DNA of 64,000 nucleotides from positions 1 through 64,000 of the forward strand of contig JBGURX010000046.1 of NCBI GenBank assembly GCA_045132235.1. The letters run 5' to 3'. The position numbers and the translations under genes are program-made. Positions within the stretch are counted from its first letter, which is position 1. Each line of letters begins with the position of its first letter. Positions 1-9,919 of the stretch are shown here, piece by piece. The notes beneath the pieces were generated by a model. The model saw only the letters and a list, made by a program, of their open reading frames with translations, searched no databases and was not told the origin of the DNA. The DNA comes from UBA1756 sp045132235. Its GTDB lineage: Bacteria; Bacteroidota; Bacteroidia; Bacteroidales; WCHB1-69.

Positions 1-27
1 CGTTAATCTACCCTCTGCTCACTCAAA

Positions 28-1815
28 ATGAAAAACATCCGCAACTTCTGCATCATTGCTCATATTGACCACGGGAAAAGCACTTTACCAGACCGAATCC
101 TCCAGTACACCGGCACGGTGAACGACCGCGACTTCCAAGACCAGGTGTTGGACGACATGGCACTGGAGCGCGAGCGCGGCATCACTATCAAGAGCCACGC
201 CATTCAGATGGACTATATATATAAAGGTGAGAAATATGTGCTCAACCTGATCGACACCCCCGGCCATGTGGACTTCTCCTACGAAGTGTCACGCTCGATA
301 GCGGCATGCGAAGGAGCCCTACTGCTGGTGGATGCCACACAGGGTGTTCAGGCACAAACGATTTCCAATCTATATTTAGCCATTGACAATAATCTGGAGA
401 TCATCCCCGTACTCAACAAGATGGACATGCCCGCTGCCATGCCCGCCGAGGTGAAAGACCAGATCATCGACCTGATCGGTTGCGACGAGTCGGAAATCAT
501 TGAGACAAGCGGCAAGACCGGCATGGGGGTGGAAGAGCTGTTGGCAGCCATCATCGAGCGCATCCCCGCCCCGAAAGGCGATCCCGACGCTCCCCTGCAA
601 GCCCTCATTTTCGACTCGGTGTTCAACTCCTACAGAGGTATTATCTCCTATTTCCGCATCTTCAACGGCACATTGCGCACAGGCGACAAGCTCAAGTTCA
701 TGTCCACCGGAAAGGAGTACGATGCCGACGAGATTGGCGTGCTGCGCATGACGCAGGAGCCCCGCCAAGAGATCAAGGCCGGCGATGTGGGTTATATCAT
801 TTCCGGTATCAAGACCTCGAAGGAGGTGCGCGTGGGCGACACCATCACCCATGTGGAGCGCCCCTGCACAGAGATAGTTTCCGGCTTCCAAGAGGTGAAG
901 CCGATGCTGTTCGCCGGTGTATATCCCACCGATGCCGACCAGTACGAGGAGCTGCGCGCCTCGTTGGAGAAACTCCAGCTCAACGACGCCTCCCTCACCT
1001 TTGTGCCCGAATCATCGGCGGCCCTTGGCTTCGGATTCCGCTGCGGTTTCCTCGGACTTCTGCACATGGAAATCGTACAGGAACGCCTCGACCGCGAGTT
1101 CAACATGGACGTGATTGCCACCGTGCCCAACGTCTCCTACAACCTGTACACCACCAAAGGCGAACTCATTGAGGTTCACAACCCATCGGGAATGCCCGCC
1201 CCCACCATGATCGACCATGTGGAGGAACCCTATATCCGTGCACAGATCATCAGCAAAGACGACTTCATCGGTCCTATCATCAAGCTCTGTCTCGACAAGC
1301 GCGGCACGTTGCTCAACCAAGTCTATATCGCCTCCAACCGTGTAGAGCTGACTTTTGATTTGCCGTTGGGAGAAATTGTTTTCGATTTTTATGACAAATT
1401 GAAAAGCATTTCAAAGGGTTACGCCTCCTTCGACTATCACATCTCCAGCTACAAGCCAGCACATTTGGTAAAACTGGATATCCTGCTCAACGGCGACTCG
1501 GTGGATGCCCTCTCCTCGCTGACGCACGTCGATAACGCCTATCCGTTTGGACGAAAGATTTGCGAAAAGCTGAAAGAGTTGATTCCACGGCAGCAGTTCG
1601 ACATCGCCATCCAAGCGGCTATCGGCTCCAAGATCATTGCCCGCGAAACTGTGAAGCAGGTGCGCAAGGATGTGACCGCCAAGTGCTACGGCGGCGACAT
1701 CACCCGTAAGCGCAAGCTGTTGGAGAAGCAGAAGCAGGGCAAGAAGCGCATGCGGCAGATTGGCAACGTAGAGGTGCCTCAGTCGGCCTTCCTCGCCGTG
1801 CTGAAATTAGATTAA
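28..1815 (+). CDS. lepA: Elongation factor 4 (LepA), ribosome-associated GTPase
   Basis: Translational GTPase that binds stalled or assembling ribosomes (back-translocation and 30S biogenesis roles are known for the family). 595 residues, full family length. The G1 loop AHIDHGKST lies at residues 11-19, the switch I motif RERGITIK follows, then DTPGHVDF (G3) and NKMD (G4). The EF-4-specific C-terminal domain ends with CYGGDITRKRKLLEKQK and RMRQIGNVEVPQ. The residue after GKSTL is Pro21, where an Ala or Ser is normal; see findings. The start follows the first 27 bases of the window and there is no obvious Shine-Dalgarno sequence. It converges on the nuclease gene downstream, with a perfect palindrome in the 58-base gap. 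Confidence 0.97.
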   Translation: MKNIRNFCIIAHIDHGKSTLPDRILQYTGTVNDRDFQDQVLDDMALERERGITIKSHAIQMDYIYKGEKYVLNLIDTPGHVDFSYEVSRSIAACEGALLLVDATQGVQAQTISNLYLAIDNNLEIIPVLNKMDMPAAMPAEVKDQIIDLIGCDESEIIETSGKTGMGVEELLAAIIERIPAPKGDPDAPLQALIFDSVFNSYRGIISYFRIFNGTLRTGDKLKFMSTGKEYDADEIGVLRMTQEPRQEIKAGDVGYIISGIKTSKEVRVGDTITHVERPCTEIVSGFQEVKPMLFAGVYPTDADQYEELRASLEKLQLNDASLTFVPESSAALGFGFRCGFLGLLHMEIVQERLDREFNMDVIATVPNVSYNLYTTKGELIEVHNPSGMPAPTMIDHVEEPYIRAQIISKDDFIGPIIKLCLDKRGTLLNQVYIASNRVELTFDLPLGEIVFDFYDKLKSISKGYASFDYHISSYKPAHLVKLDILLNGDSVDALSSLTHVDNAYPFGRKICEKLKELIPRQQFDIAIQAAIGSKIIARETVKQVRKDVTAKCYGGDITRKRKLLEKQKQGKKRMRQIGNVEVPQSAFLAVLKLD

Positions 1816-1831
1816 CGGACAGATATTATTA

Positions 1832-1859
1832 GTAGAGACGCGATTCATCGCGTCTCTAC
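1832..1859. repeat. Perfect palindromic repeat between convergent genes
   Basis: A 12-bp perfect stem with a TTCA loop (arms GTAGAGACGCGA and TCGCGTCTCTAC) sits in the gap between lepA and the convergent nuclease gene. There is no T tract on either side, so it is not a standard intrinsic terminator, although it could end transcription from both sides. The arm sequence resembles short dispersed palindromes seen in Bacteroidota and cyanobacteria (from memory, not searched). Confidence 0.8.
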
Positions 1860-1873
1860 ATCAACAGCAATTA

Positions 1874-4693
1874 TTACCGTCCGCACACGGAACGGTAGTC
1901 GCACCATTCGCAATGGGCGATATCCTCTGCCTGTTCGAATTTCGTATTGCGATCCATGATACGCTTGAACAGCTTACACAATTCCGCCTCGTACTCTTCC
2001 AGCAGCTCGGTGGTAATGGGCAACGGCAGTTTCCCTCTCTTTTCAGGATTTTGCATCTGTGGCACCTTCATCATATCCCCACCCGACATCAGCGACTGGA
2101 AACTCACTAATGCACAGGTAATTTCCTCCGGCTTCGTGCCGTAAATCTTCCAATACAGATAGGCGTATGTCAACAACTGCAGCAGCTGATGATACTCAGG
2201 GTTGGAGAACAACACCTCCATTCCCGGATAGTTCAGCTCATAAATGCGCCCTGTCTTGTAGTCAAGAATGGCCATCTTATCCTCCCTTTTCTCCACCAAA
2301 TCTGCGAATCCCTTCATCTTGAATTTCCATTCATCAACAGGAAAATCATATTCAAGGCGCAACTCCGGCGCCACCACCTTGACAGGCTTCACCGGATCGG
2401 ACAGCTCTTTCAGCCACACCTCCAGAAACTTCTTCAACTGGCGTTTCACCACCTCCACGGCAATGAACAGCTTGCCGCGCGAAAGGTCCTGACCATCCAC
2501 TGCTTCATTCTTCCAGAAATATTCCTGCAGAAAAGCTGGCTTGTCATGAATGAGCGATTGGTAGTTTTGGATGATGGACTTGCATTGGGAGGGGTCAGCT
2601 ATGATATCCTTCGCCACCTGTTCCAGCACTTTATGGATGACATTGCCCACCACATTCTGCTCAATATTTTCATCAATGGCCATCGGCACCTCCACATTGG
2701 CCAACTTCGTCAAATAGAACTGGAGCGGACAGTTGATGAAAATGGAGAGGGTGCTGACAGAAAATTCCATTCCCAACAGTTTGTCAATGTCGGACTGGGT
2801 TTTGCTGATGGCGATATGGTGGCTGTCCAAACTGAGCTTGGGCTGTACGGAAACCCGTTGATGATCAATGGAAATGTTATCAGTAAGATGCTGATGTTTA
2901 ACCTCATACTCCAGTTGACGCACAAACCGGCTCTCCTCGTTGGCAGAAGCAGAGGTGTCGGTATTATATATTAAATGTATAGAGGAAGCGCGTTGCAGGA
3001 GCCGGAAGAAGTGGTAGGCATAGGCGGTGTCCTGATGCTCGTAAGTGGGGAGTCCGAAATGCTTCTTGACGACAAAAAGCAGCATGGAATCGGTGGATTT
3101 GCCCGCAGGTACAGTACCCTCGTTTACGGCAAGCATGATAATGTTGTCGAAGTCCAACATTCTGGTTTCCAGAATGCCCATCACCTGAAGACCTTTGTTG
3201 GGGTTGCTGAAGAAAGGGAGTCCCAGCGTGCCTACCTGCTCGGTGATGAAGGTGGTGAGGGTGCGGAAATCGAGGGGAAAATCCTGAAATTCCTCTGCCA
3301 GTTCATCCACCTTTTGCAGTTCCTGCACCAACAGTTTCAGCACCTCCCTGTCAATGCTTTCCTCTTCATTATCAAAAATTTGTATAATTTTTTGAAGAAA
3401 AGTAACGACCGCCGACAGGAAGCCGCGTCCCTCCATGGAGAGGTCGGGGAAATCGAAGGGAAGCACCTGTCCGAGTTCGTCCGATGTAAGAAAGACCTTG
3501 TTGAGCTTCACGACGCCGTCGATGGCCGCTTGGGCGGGGTGCTCGGCAGCAAGGAGCGTGCGAGCCAGCACCGGGTTGCCGAGCAGGGCGAGAATGTCCT
3601 TGTGGTAGTAACCGGAACCCGACTGTGGATGGCCGTTTTCATCCAAATGGTTGAGACGGCGGTAGTTCTGCGCGGCGGTCATCAGGTCGTGGAAGAGGTG
3701 GTAGGCGTGGGTGTGGCGGGCAGGATAGCGCATGGTGATGTTGCAGTTCTCCTGTCCGTAAGCATGGATGAACGGCATCAACAGCGACTCGTCGGCCAGC
3801 ACCACAGCGGTATGTTCGAGCTGCTCAGGCGTCATCAGGTTGAGCACCTGCACGGCAGCGTACACCTGCCCCATGGCCTGTGAAGCGCCCGTGACGATCA
3901 CCTTTTTAGGAACCTCACGATAGTTATCTCCAACTTGCTCTATTTTAGCAATCTGCGTGGCAGAAGCCACCTCCTGTACCAAGCTGTGGATACCGAGTTT
4001 TTCATTTTCGTAATAGAATTTGTCGAGGTCGAAAAAGAAATCCACCTGCGTGTGCTGACGAAACGCCCGTACCAGCTGCTGCTCGGTAGGAGCGAGAGCC
4101 AGCAGTCCGGCAAAAATCACCCGTTCGTAGGCAAAATCCTTCAGATAGCTTTCCGCATTTTCCGCTACATCCCTGTAAATCATTCCATTATAACCCAACT
4201 GTTGTTCTAAAAGATGACAACGGAAACGCAAGTACAAATCGTTGAGGTGTTGGTAAAAATCCAAATATTTTCGCTGGTTTTCAGACAGTTGAGTCTGACC
4301 AAAGAAATCCAGTTCCTTGAGGTCGGAGAGGTTGGAGAAAATGAGGCGGGCATCGCCGCTGTACTGGTCGATTTCGTCAATGTCCTTCAGAAACGTGCGC
4401 GCCCAGTTCATGAAAGAGAAAAACGAGTCGTCGTTGCGGAAGTCACATTCCCGATACACGCGGAAAAGCTCGATGAGCTGGCGGGAGGTGTCGGCGAGGG
4501 TGAGGGGTGAAAGGCTCTGCACCAGCTCGTCCATCGTGACGATGGTCGGGGCGAAGACCGGACACTCAATCAGCGCCGACATCTCCAGCAGCAGGTGCTG
4601 CCGTGCCCGCTGGCTGGGCAAAATAACCATAATTTTCTGATTATCAGAAATATTATCAATAATTTTCTTAGCTAAAAATTCAATAAAACTCAT
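1874..4693 (-). CDS. AddB-like PD-(D/E)XK nuclease with predicted Fe-S cluster
   Basis: Large 939-residue protein of the Bacteroidota PD-(D/E)XK nuclease family related to AddB/RexB, expected in double-strand break processing. The N-terminal half is helicase-like but the first motif reads VILPSQRARQ, without a Walker A lysine loop, so ATPase activity is unlikely from this motif. The C-terminal nuclease core shows the AILDYKTGR motif (catalytic Asp and Lys). A cysteine in IFINCPLQFYL and the terminal CEWCDYRSVC cluster (three Cys) give the four ligands expected for the AddB-type 4Fe-4S staple. No AddA-like partner is in the window. It is transcribed divergently from sufE, with a promoter element about 70 bases upstream. 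The exact pathway role is inferred. Confidence 0.85.
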   Translation of the reverse strand: MSFIEFLAKKIIDNISDNQKIMVILPSQRARQHLLLEMSALIECPVFAPTIVTMDELVQSLSPLTLADTSRQLIELFRVYRECDFRNDDSFFSFMNWARTFLKDIDEIDQYSGDARLIFSNLSDLKELDFFGQTQLSENQRKYLDFYQHLNDLYLRFRCHLLEQQLGYNGMIYRDVAENAESYLKDFAYERVIFAGLLALAPTEQQLVRAFRQHTQVDFFFDLDKFYYENEKLGIHSLVQEVASATQIAKIEQVGDNYREVPKKVIVTGASQAMGQVYAAVQVLNLMTPEQLEHTAVVLADESLLMPFIHAYGQENCNITMRYPARHTHAYHLFHDLMTAAQNYRRLNHLDENGHPQSGSGYYHKDILALLGNPVLARTLLAAEHPAQAAIDGVVKLNKVFLTSDELGQVLPFDFPDLSMEGRGFLSAVVTFLQKIIQIFDNEEESIDREVLKLLVQELQKVDELAEEFQDFPLDFRTLTTFITEQVGTLGLPFFSNPNKGLQVMGILETRMLDFDNIIMLAVNEGTVPAGKSTDSMLLFVVKKHFGLPTYEHQDTAYAYHFFRLLQRASSIHLIYNTDTSASANEESRFVRQLEYEVKHQHLTDNISIDHQRVSVQPKLSLDSHHIAISKTQSDIDKLLGMEFSVSTLSIFINCPLQFYLTKLANVEVPMAIDENIEQNVVGNVIHKVLEQVAKDIIADPSQCKSIIQNYQSLIHDKPAFLQEYFWKNEAVDGQDLSRGKLFIAVEVVKRQLKKFLEVWLKELSDPVKPVKVVAPELRLEYDFPVDEWKFKMKGFADLVEKREDKMAILDYKTGRIYELNYPGMEVLFSNPEYHQLLQLLTYAYLYWKIYGTKPEEITCALVSFQSLMSGGDMMKVPQMQNPEKRGKLPLPITTELLEEYEAELCKLFKRIMDRNTKFEQAEDIAHCEWCDYRSVCGR

Positions 4694-4762
4694 TCCTTTT
4701 GGGCTTTACATGATCCTCTGATTTTGCAATATCCCGTTTTTACACTCCGAAATACAACGCTA

Positions 4763-4770
4763 CAAAAGTA
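4763..4770 (-). promoter_or_regulatory. Bacteroidota -7 element for the nuclease gene
   Basis: Reads TACTTTTG on the minus strand, matching TAnnTTTG, 70 bases before the nuclease start codon. It lies in a divergent A/T-rich intergenic region shared with sufE. Confidence 0.6.
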
Positions 4771-4837
4771 CACATAATTTCCGAATTAAAATATTACTGA
4801 ATGAAATTCACGAGCTTGAGAATATTTTAAAATTTTG

Positions 4838-4845
4838 TAATTTTG
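4838..4845 (+). promoter_or_regulatory. Bacteroidota -7 element for sufE
   Basis: TAATTTTG followed by C, matching TAnnTTTGC, 69 bases before the sufE start codon in the same divergent intergenic region. Confidence 0.6.
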
Positions 4846-4913
4846 CACTCCCATTTCCTGTAATAAAAATTCTATCGTAAGATATTTACAATCAATAATT
4901 TGCACAATAAATA

Positions 4914-5327
4914 ATGAACACAATTTTAGAAGCTGAAAACGAAATCATCGAAGAATTCGAGTTGTTCGACGACTGGATGGACAAATACAACTATATCATA
5001 GAACTGGGGAAAAGTCTGCCCCTTATCGACCCGCAATACAAAGACGACGCGCACCTGATTCCCGGCTGCCAGTCGCAGGTATGGCTCCATGCGGAGATGT
5101 GCGACGGGAAGCTGATCTTCCGCGCCGACAGCGACGCCATCATCACCAAGGGCATCATCAACCTGCTCATCCGCGTGCTGTCGGGGCACACCCCGAAGGA
5201 GATTCTGGACTGCGACCTCGCCTACATCGACAAAATCGGCATCAAGGAGCACCTCTCCCCCACCCGCTCCAACGGCCTCGTGTCGATGATACAGCAGATC
5301 AAAGGGTATGCGCAAAATAATTTGTAG
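4914..5327 (+). CDS. sufE: SufE-family cysteine desulfuration protein
   Basis: 137-residue SufE-like protein that accepts sulfane sulfur from a SufS-type cysteine desulfurase and passes it to Fe-S cluster assembly in the cytoplasm. The active-site cysteine is C52 in IPGCQSQVW. The family block DSDAIITKGIINLLIRVLSG and the C-terminal LSPTRSNGL segment are intact. The start is the first in-frame ATG. No sufS or sufBCD genes lie next to it here, so its desulfurase partner must be elsewhere. The ABC-F gene follows after 74 bases that contain an octamer repeat dyad. Confidence 0.95.
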   Translation: MNTILEAENEIIEEFELFDDWMDKYNYIIELGKSLPLIDPQYKDDAHLIPGCQSQVWLHAEMCDGKLIFRADSDAIITKGIINLLIRVLSGHTPKEILDCDLAYIDKIGIKEHLSPTRSNGLVSMIQQIKGYAQNNL

Positions 5328-5387
5328 AATACGAGAATACGAGAATGCGAGGATACGCATCACCGTATAATCGTATAACCGCATAAA
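5327..5387. repeat. Octamer repeats arranged as inverted arms
   Basis: Left arm 5327-5358 has four octamers of the form GAATACGA (third GAATGCGA, fourth GGATACGC). Right arm 5364-5387 has three of the form CGTATAAT / CGTATAAC / CGCATAAA. The ATACG core on the left is inverted as CGTAT on the right, so the element forms an imperfect dyad of tandem repeats filling the sufE to ABC-F gap. The G-for-A variant in the left arm (ATGCG) is matched by CGCAT in the right arm. Confidence 0.75.
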
Positions 5388-5401
5388 CGAACTATCAAAC
5401 A

Positions 5402-7321
<1,920 letters not shown>

Positions 7322-7327
<6 letters not shown>

Positions 7328-7356
7328 AAATTGAAAATTGAAAATTGAAAACTGAA
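7322..7356. repeat. AATTGAA heptad tandem repeat
   Basis: Five consecutive heptads (four AATTGAA and one AACTGAA) immediately after, and overlapping, the ABC-F stop codon. Two similar arrays occur at 34307-34334 and 42701-42724, each in an intergenic gap. Confidence 0.8.
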
Positions 7357-7458
7357 AGGTGATAGGTGGGAAAAATTGGGGAATGGAAGGAGGGACGAAG
7401 GATTTAATTTTTTCACGCCAAATTTTTATTTACAAATTTTTTATTCCCAAAAAGATAG

Positions 7459-7466
7459 TATCTTTG
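7459..7466 (+). promoter_or_regulatory. Bacteroidota -7 element for eno
   Basis: TATCTTTG followed by CAG, matching TAnnTTTGC, 52 bases before the enolase start in an A/T-rich 191-base gap. Confidence 0.65.
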
Positions 7467-7518
7467 CAGCCGCTAAAAACAAAGAATTTTTAACCGTTAA
7501 ACTATAAAATAAATTGCT

Positions 7519-8814
7519 ATGAGTAAGATTATTGGAGTTTTCGCTCGTCAGATTTTAGATTCCAGAGGGAATCCCACTGTAGAAGTAGATGTTTACACCG
7601 CAGCAGGTGTCATGGGCCGTGCCGCTGTGCCGTCAGGTGCATCCACCGGCGTTCACGAAGCCGTGGAGCTTCGCGATGGCGATAAAGATGTATATCTTGG
7701 AAAAGGTGTTTTGAAAGCCGTCAACAATGTCAACAAGCGCATTGCCGAGGCCATCAACGGCATGGAGGTGACCGAGCAGGAAGCCATTGACGCTGCGATG
7801 ATTGCACTCGATGCCACCCCCAACAAGGGTGAGCTGGGTGCCAACGCCATTCTTGGCGTGTCGTTAGCCTGCGCCAAGGCTGCAGCACAGGAGACCGGAC
7901 AGCCTCTTTACCGCTACATCGGCGGCTGCCACGCCCACATCCTGCCCGTTCCGATGATGAACATCCTCAACGGCGGCTCACATGCCGACAACAACATCGA
8001 CTTCCAGGAGTTCATGATCATGCCTGTGAGCGCTCCTACCTTTGCAGAGACGCTCCGCATGGGCGCTGAGGTATTCCACAACCTGAAGAAAGTGCTGAAA
8101 GAGAAAAACTACTCCACCAACGTAGGCGACGAAGGCGGTTTCGCTCCGAACCTTGGTTCCAACGAGGAGGCCATCGAGGTGGTGCTGGAAGCCATCCGCA
8201 GAGCCGGTTACGAACCCGGCAAGGATGTGTTTATCGCCCTCGACGCCGCTGCATCCGAATATTACGACAAAGAACGCAAAGTCTATAAGCTGAAATGGTC
8301 CACCGGCAAGGAGTACACTCCCGCCGAGATGGCCGACTACTGGGCTGAATGGTGCCAGAAGTACCCGATCCTCTCCATCGAAGACGGTATGGACGAAGAC
8401 GACTGGGAAGGCTGGAAACTGCTCACCGACAAGATCGGTGACCGCGTGCAGCTCGTCGGCGACGACCTGTTTGTGACCAACGTAGAGCGTTTGAACATGG
8501 GTCTCGAGAAGAAAGTGGCCAACTCCATCCTCGTGAAGGTGAACCAGATCGGTTCGCTCACGGAGACCATCGCCGCTGTGAACCTCGCCCATCGCAACCA
8601 CTACACCGCCATCATCTCCCACCGTTCGGGCGAGACCGAAGACACTACCATCGCCGACCTCGTTGTGGCATTGGGCACCGGCATGATCAAGACCGGCTCG
8701 GCCAGCCGTACCGACCGTATCTGCAAATACAACCAGTTGCTCCGCATTGAAGAGGAGCTGGGCGACATGGCTATCTTTGCAGGTCCGGAAGTTTTGAAAC
8801 GCTGGGGCAGATAA
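7519..8814 (+). CDS. eno: Enolase
   Basis: Phosphopyruvate hydratase of glycolysis, interconverting 2-phosphoglycerate and phosphoenolpyruvate. 431 residues, the usual length. It carries the N-terminal RQILDSRGNPTVEVDV, the substrate loop SGASTGVHEAVELRDGD, the metal-binding region SIEDGMDEDDW and GDDLFVTN, the catalytic lysine segment ILVKVNQIG, and the signature SHRSGETEDTTIADL. The start codon ATGAGTAAG fits the family N-terminus. It is followed after 7 bases by asparaginase, probably on the same transcript. Confidence 0.98.
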   Translation: MSKIIGVFARQILDSRGNPTVEVDVYTAAGVMGRAAVPSGASTGVHEAVELRDGDKDVYLGKGVLKAVNNVNKRIAEAINGMEVTEQEAIDAAMIALDATPNKGELGANAILGVSLACAKAAAQETGQPLYRYIGGCHAHILPVPMMNILNGGSHADNNIDFQEFMIMPVSAPTFAETLRMGAEVFHNLKKVLKEKNYSTNVGDEGGFAPNLGSNEEAIEVVLEAIRRAGYEPGKDVFIALDAAASEYYDKERKVYKLKWSTGKEYTPAEMADYWAEWCQKYPILSIEDGMDEDDWEGWKLLTDKIGDRVQLVGDDLFVTNVERLNMGLEKKVANSILVKVNQIGSLTETIAAVNLAHRNHYTAIISHRSGETEDTTIADLVVALGTGMIKTGSASRTDRICKYNQLLRIEEELGDMAIFAGPEVLKRWGR

Positions 8815-8821
8815 TACGAAT

Positions 8822-9856
8822 ATGAACAAAAACATCTCCGTACTTCTGATACTGACGGGCGGCACCATCAGCATGGGCGAGGATCCCAAGACGGGTTCCC
8901 TTGCCCCGTTAGGCAAGGAGCAGATGCTCAGCTACCTGCCCGAGCTGGACCAGCTTCCCGTCAGGATTTCCACCACCTCGTTCGACCCGATGATCGACTC
9001 GTCGGATGTGGACCCCGCCTTCTGGGTGAAAATCGTGGAGACCATCCGCGACCGCTACGATGAATACGACGGCTTTGTGGTGCTGCACGGCACCGACACG
9101 ATGGCCTATTCAGCCTCGGCGGTGAGTTTCATGCTGAACAACCTGTCGAAGCCCGTCATCTTCACGGGCTCGCAGCTGCCGTTGGGCATGCTCCGCAGCG
9201 ATGCCAAGGAGAATGTGATGAGCGCCATCGAGATTGCCGCTGCCCACGATGAAAACGGGCACGCATTGGTGCCGGAAGTGGCTATCTTCTTCGAGACCTT
9301 CCTGATGCGCGGCAACCGCACCACCAAGAAGAGCACCGACAACTTCAACGCCTTCCGCTCCTACAACTACCCCATTCTCGCCAAAGCCGACGTGCACATC
9401 AAGTACCGTCCGGAGTACACTTTTCAAATAGATGACACGAAATCGCTGGAAATCAACACCAAATTCGACAACAACATCGCGGTGCTCACTATCTTCCCCG
9501 GACTGCGCGAAGAGGTGATGCGGGCGACATTGGAGGTACCCGGACTGCGCGCGGTGGTGCTGAAGAGCTACGGCTCAGGCAACGCGCCCCGCACCGAGTG
9601 GTTCTACCGTCTGCTGCAAGATGCCACCAACCGCGGCATCGTCATCGTCAACATCTCGCAGTGCCTGACCGGTTCGGTGGAGATGGGACGGTACGAAACC
9701 AGTCTCAACCTGCAAAAAGCCGGCGTGGTGAGCGGGCACGACATGACCCTCGAGGCCGCCGTCACCAAGCTGATGCACCTGTTGGGCAATTTCAACAACC
9801 GCGCCGACGTCGTGCGACATCTGCAAGATTCTCTACGCGGAGAAATGACCGTCTAA
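8822..9856 (+). CDS. ansA: Type I (cytoplasmic) L-asparaginase
   Basis: Hydrolyses L-asparagine to aspartate and ammonia. 344 residues with no signal peptide, consistent with cytoplasmic AnsA. The first catalytic threonine is in LTGGTISMG and the second motif HGTDTMAYSASA carries the Thr-Asp pair. The conserved VVLKSYGSGNAP segment is present. It lies 7 bases downstream of eno, suggesting co-transcription, and is followed by a strong intrinsic terminator. Confidence 0.95.
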   Translation: MNKNISVLLILTGGTISMGEDPKTGSLAPLGKEQMLSYLPELDQLPVRISTTSFDPMIDSSDVDPAFWVKIVETIRDRYDEYDGFVVLHGTDTMAYSASAVSFMLNNLSKPVIFTGSQLPLGMLRSDAKENVMSAIEIAAAHDENGHALVPEVAIFFETFLMRGNRTTKKSTDNFNAFRSYNYPILAKADVHIKYRPEYTFQIDDTKSLEINTKFDNNIAVLTIFPGLREEVMRATLEVPGLRAVVLKSYGSGNAPRTEWFYRLLQDATNRGIVIVNISQCLTGSVEMGRYETSLNLQKAGVVSGHDMTLEAAVTKLMHLLGNFNNRADVVRHLQDSLRGEMTV

Positions 9857-9866
9857 ACCCATAACA

Positions 9867-9905
9867 AAGGCCTTCATTCCAATGAATGAAGGCCTTCTTT
9901 TTTTT
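9867..9905 (+). terminator. Intrinsic terminator after ansA
   Basis: Perfect 13-bp stem (AAGGCCTTCATTC and its complement) with a CAAT loop, then C and eight T. On the minus strand the trailing sequence is only partly T-rich, so it mainly serves eno-ansA but may also stop the convergent giant gene. Confidence 0.9.
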
Positions 9906-9919
9906 ACATAACTTTCTTT

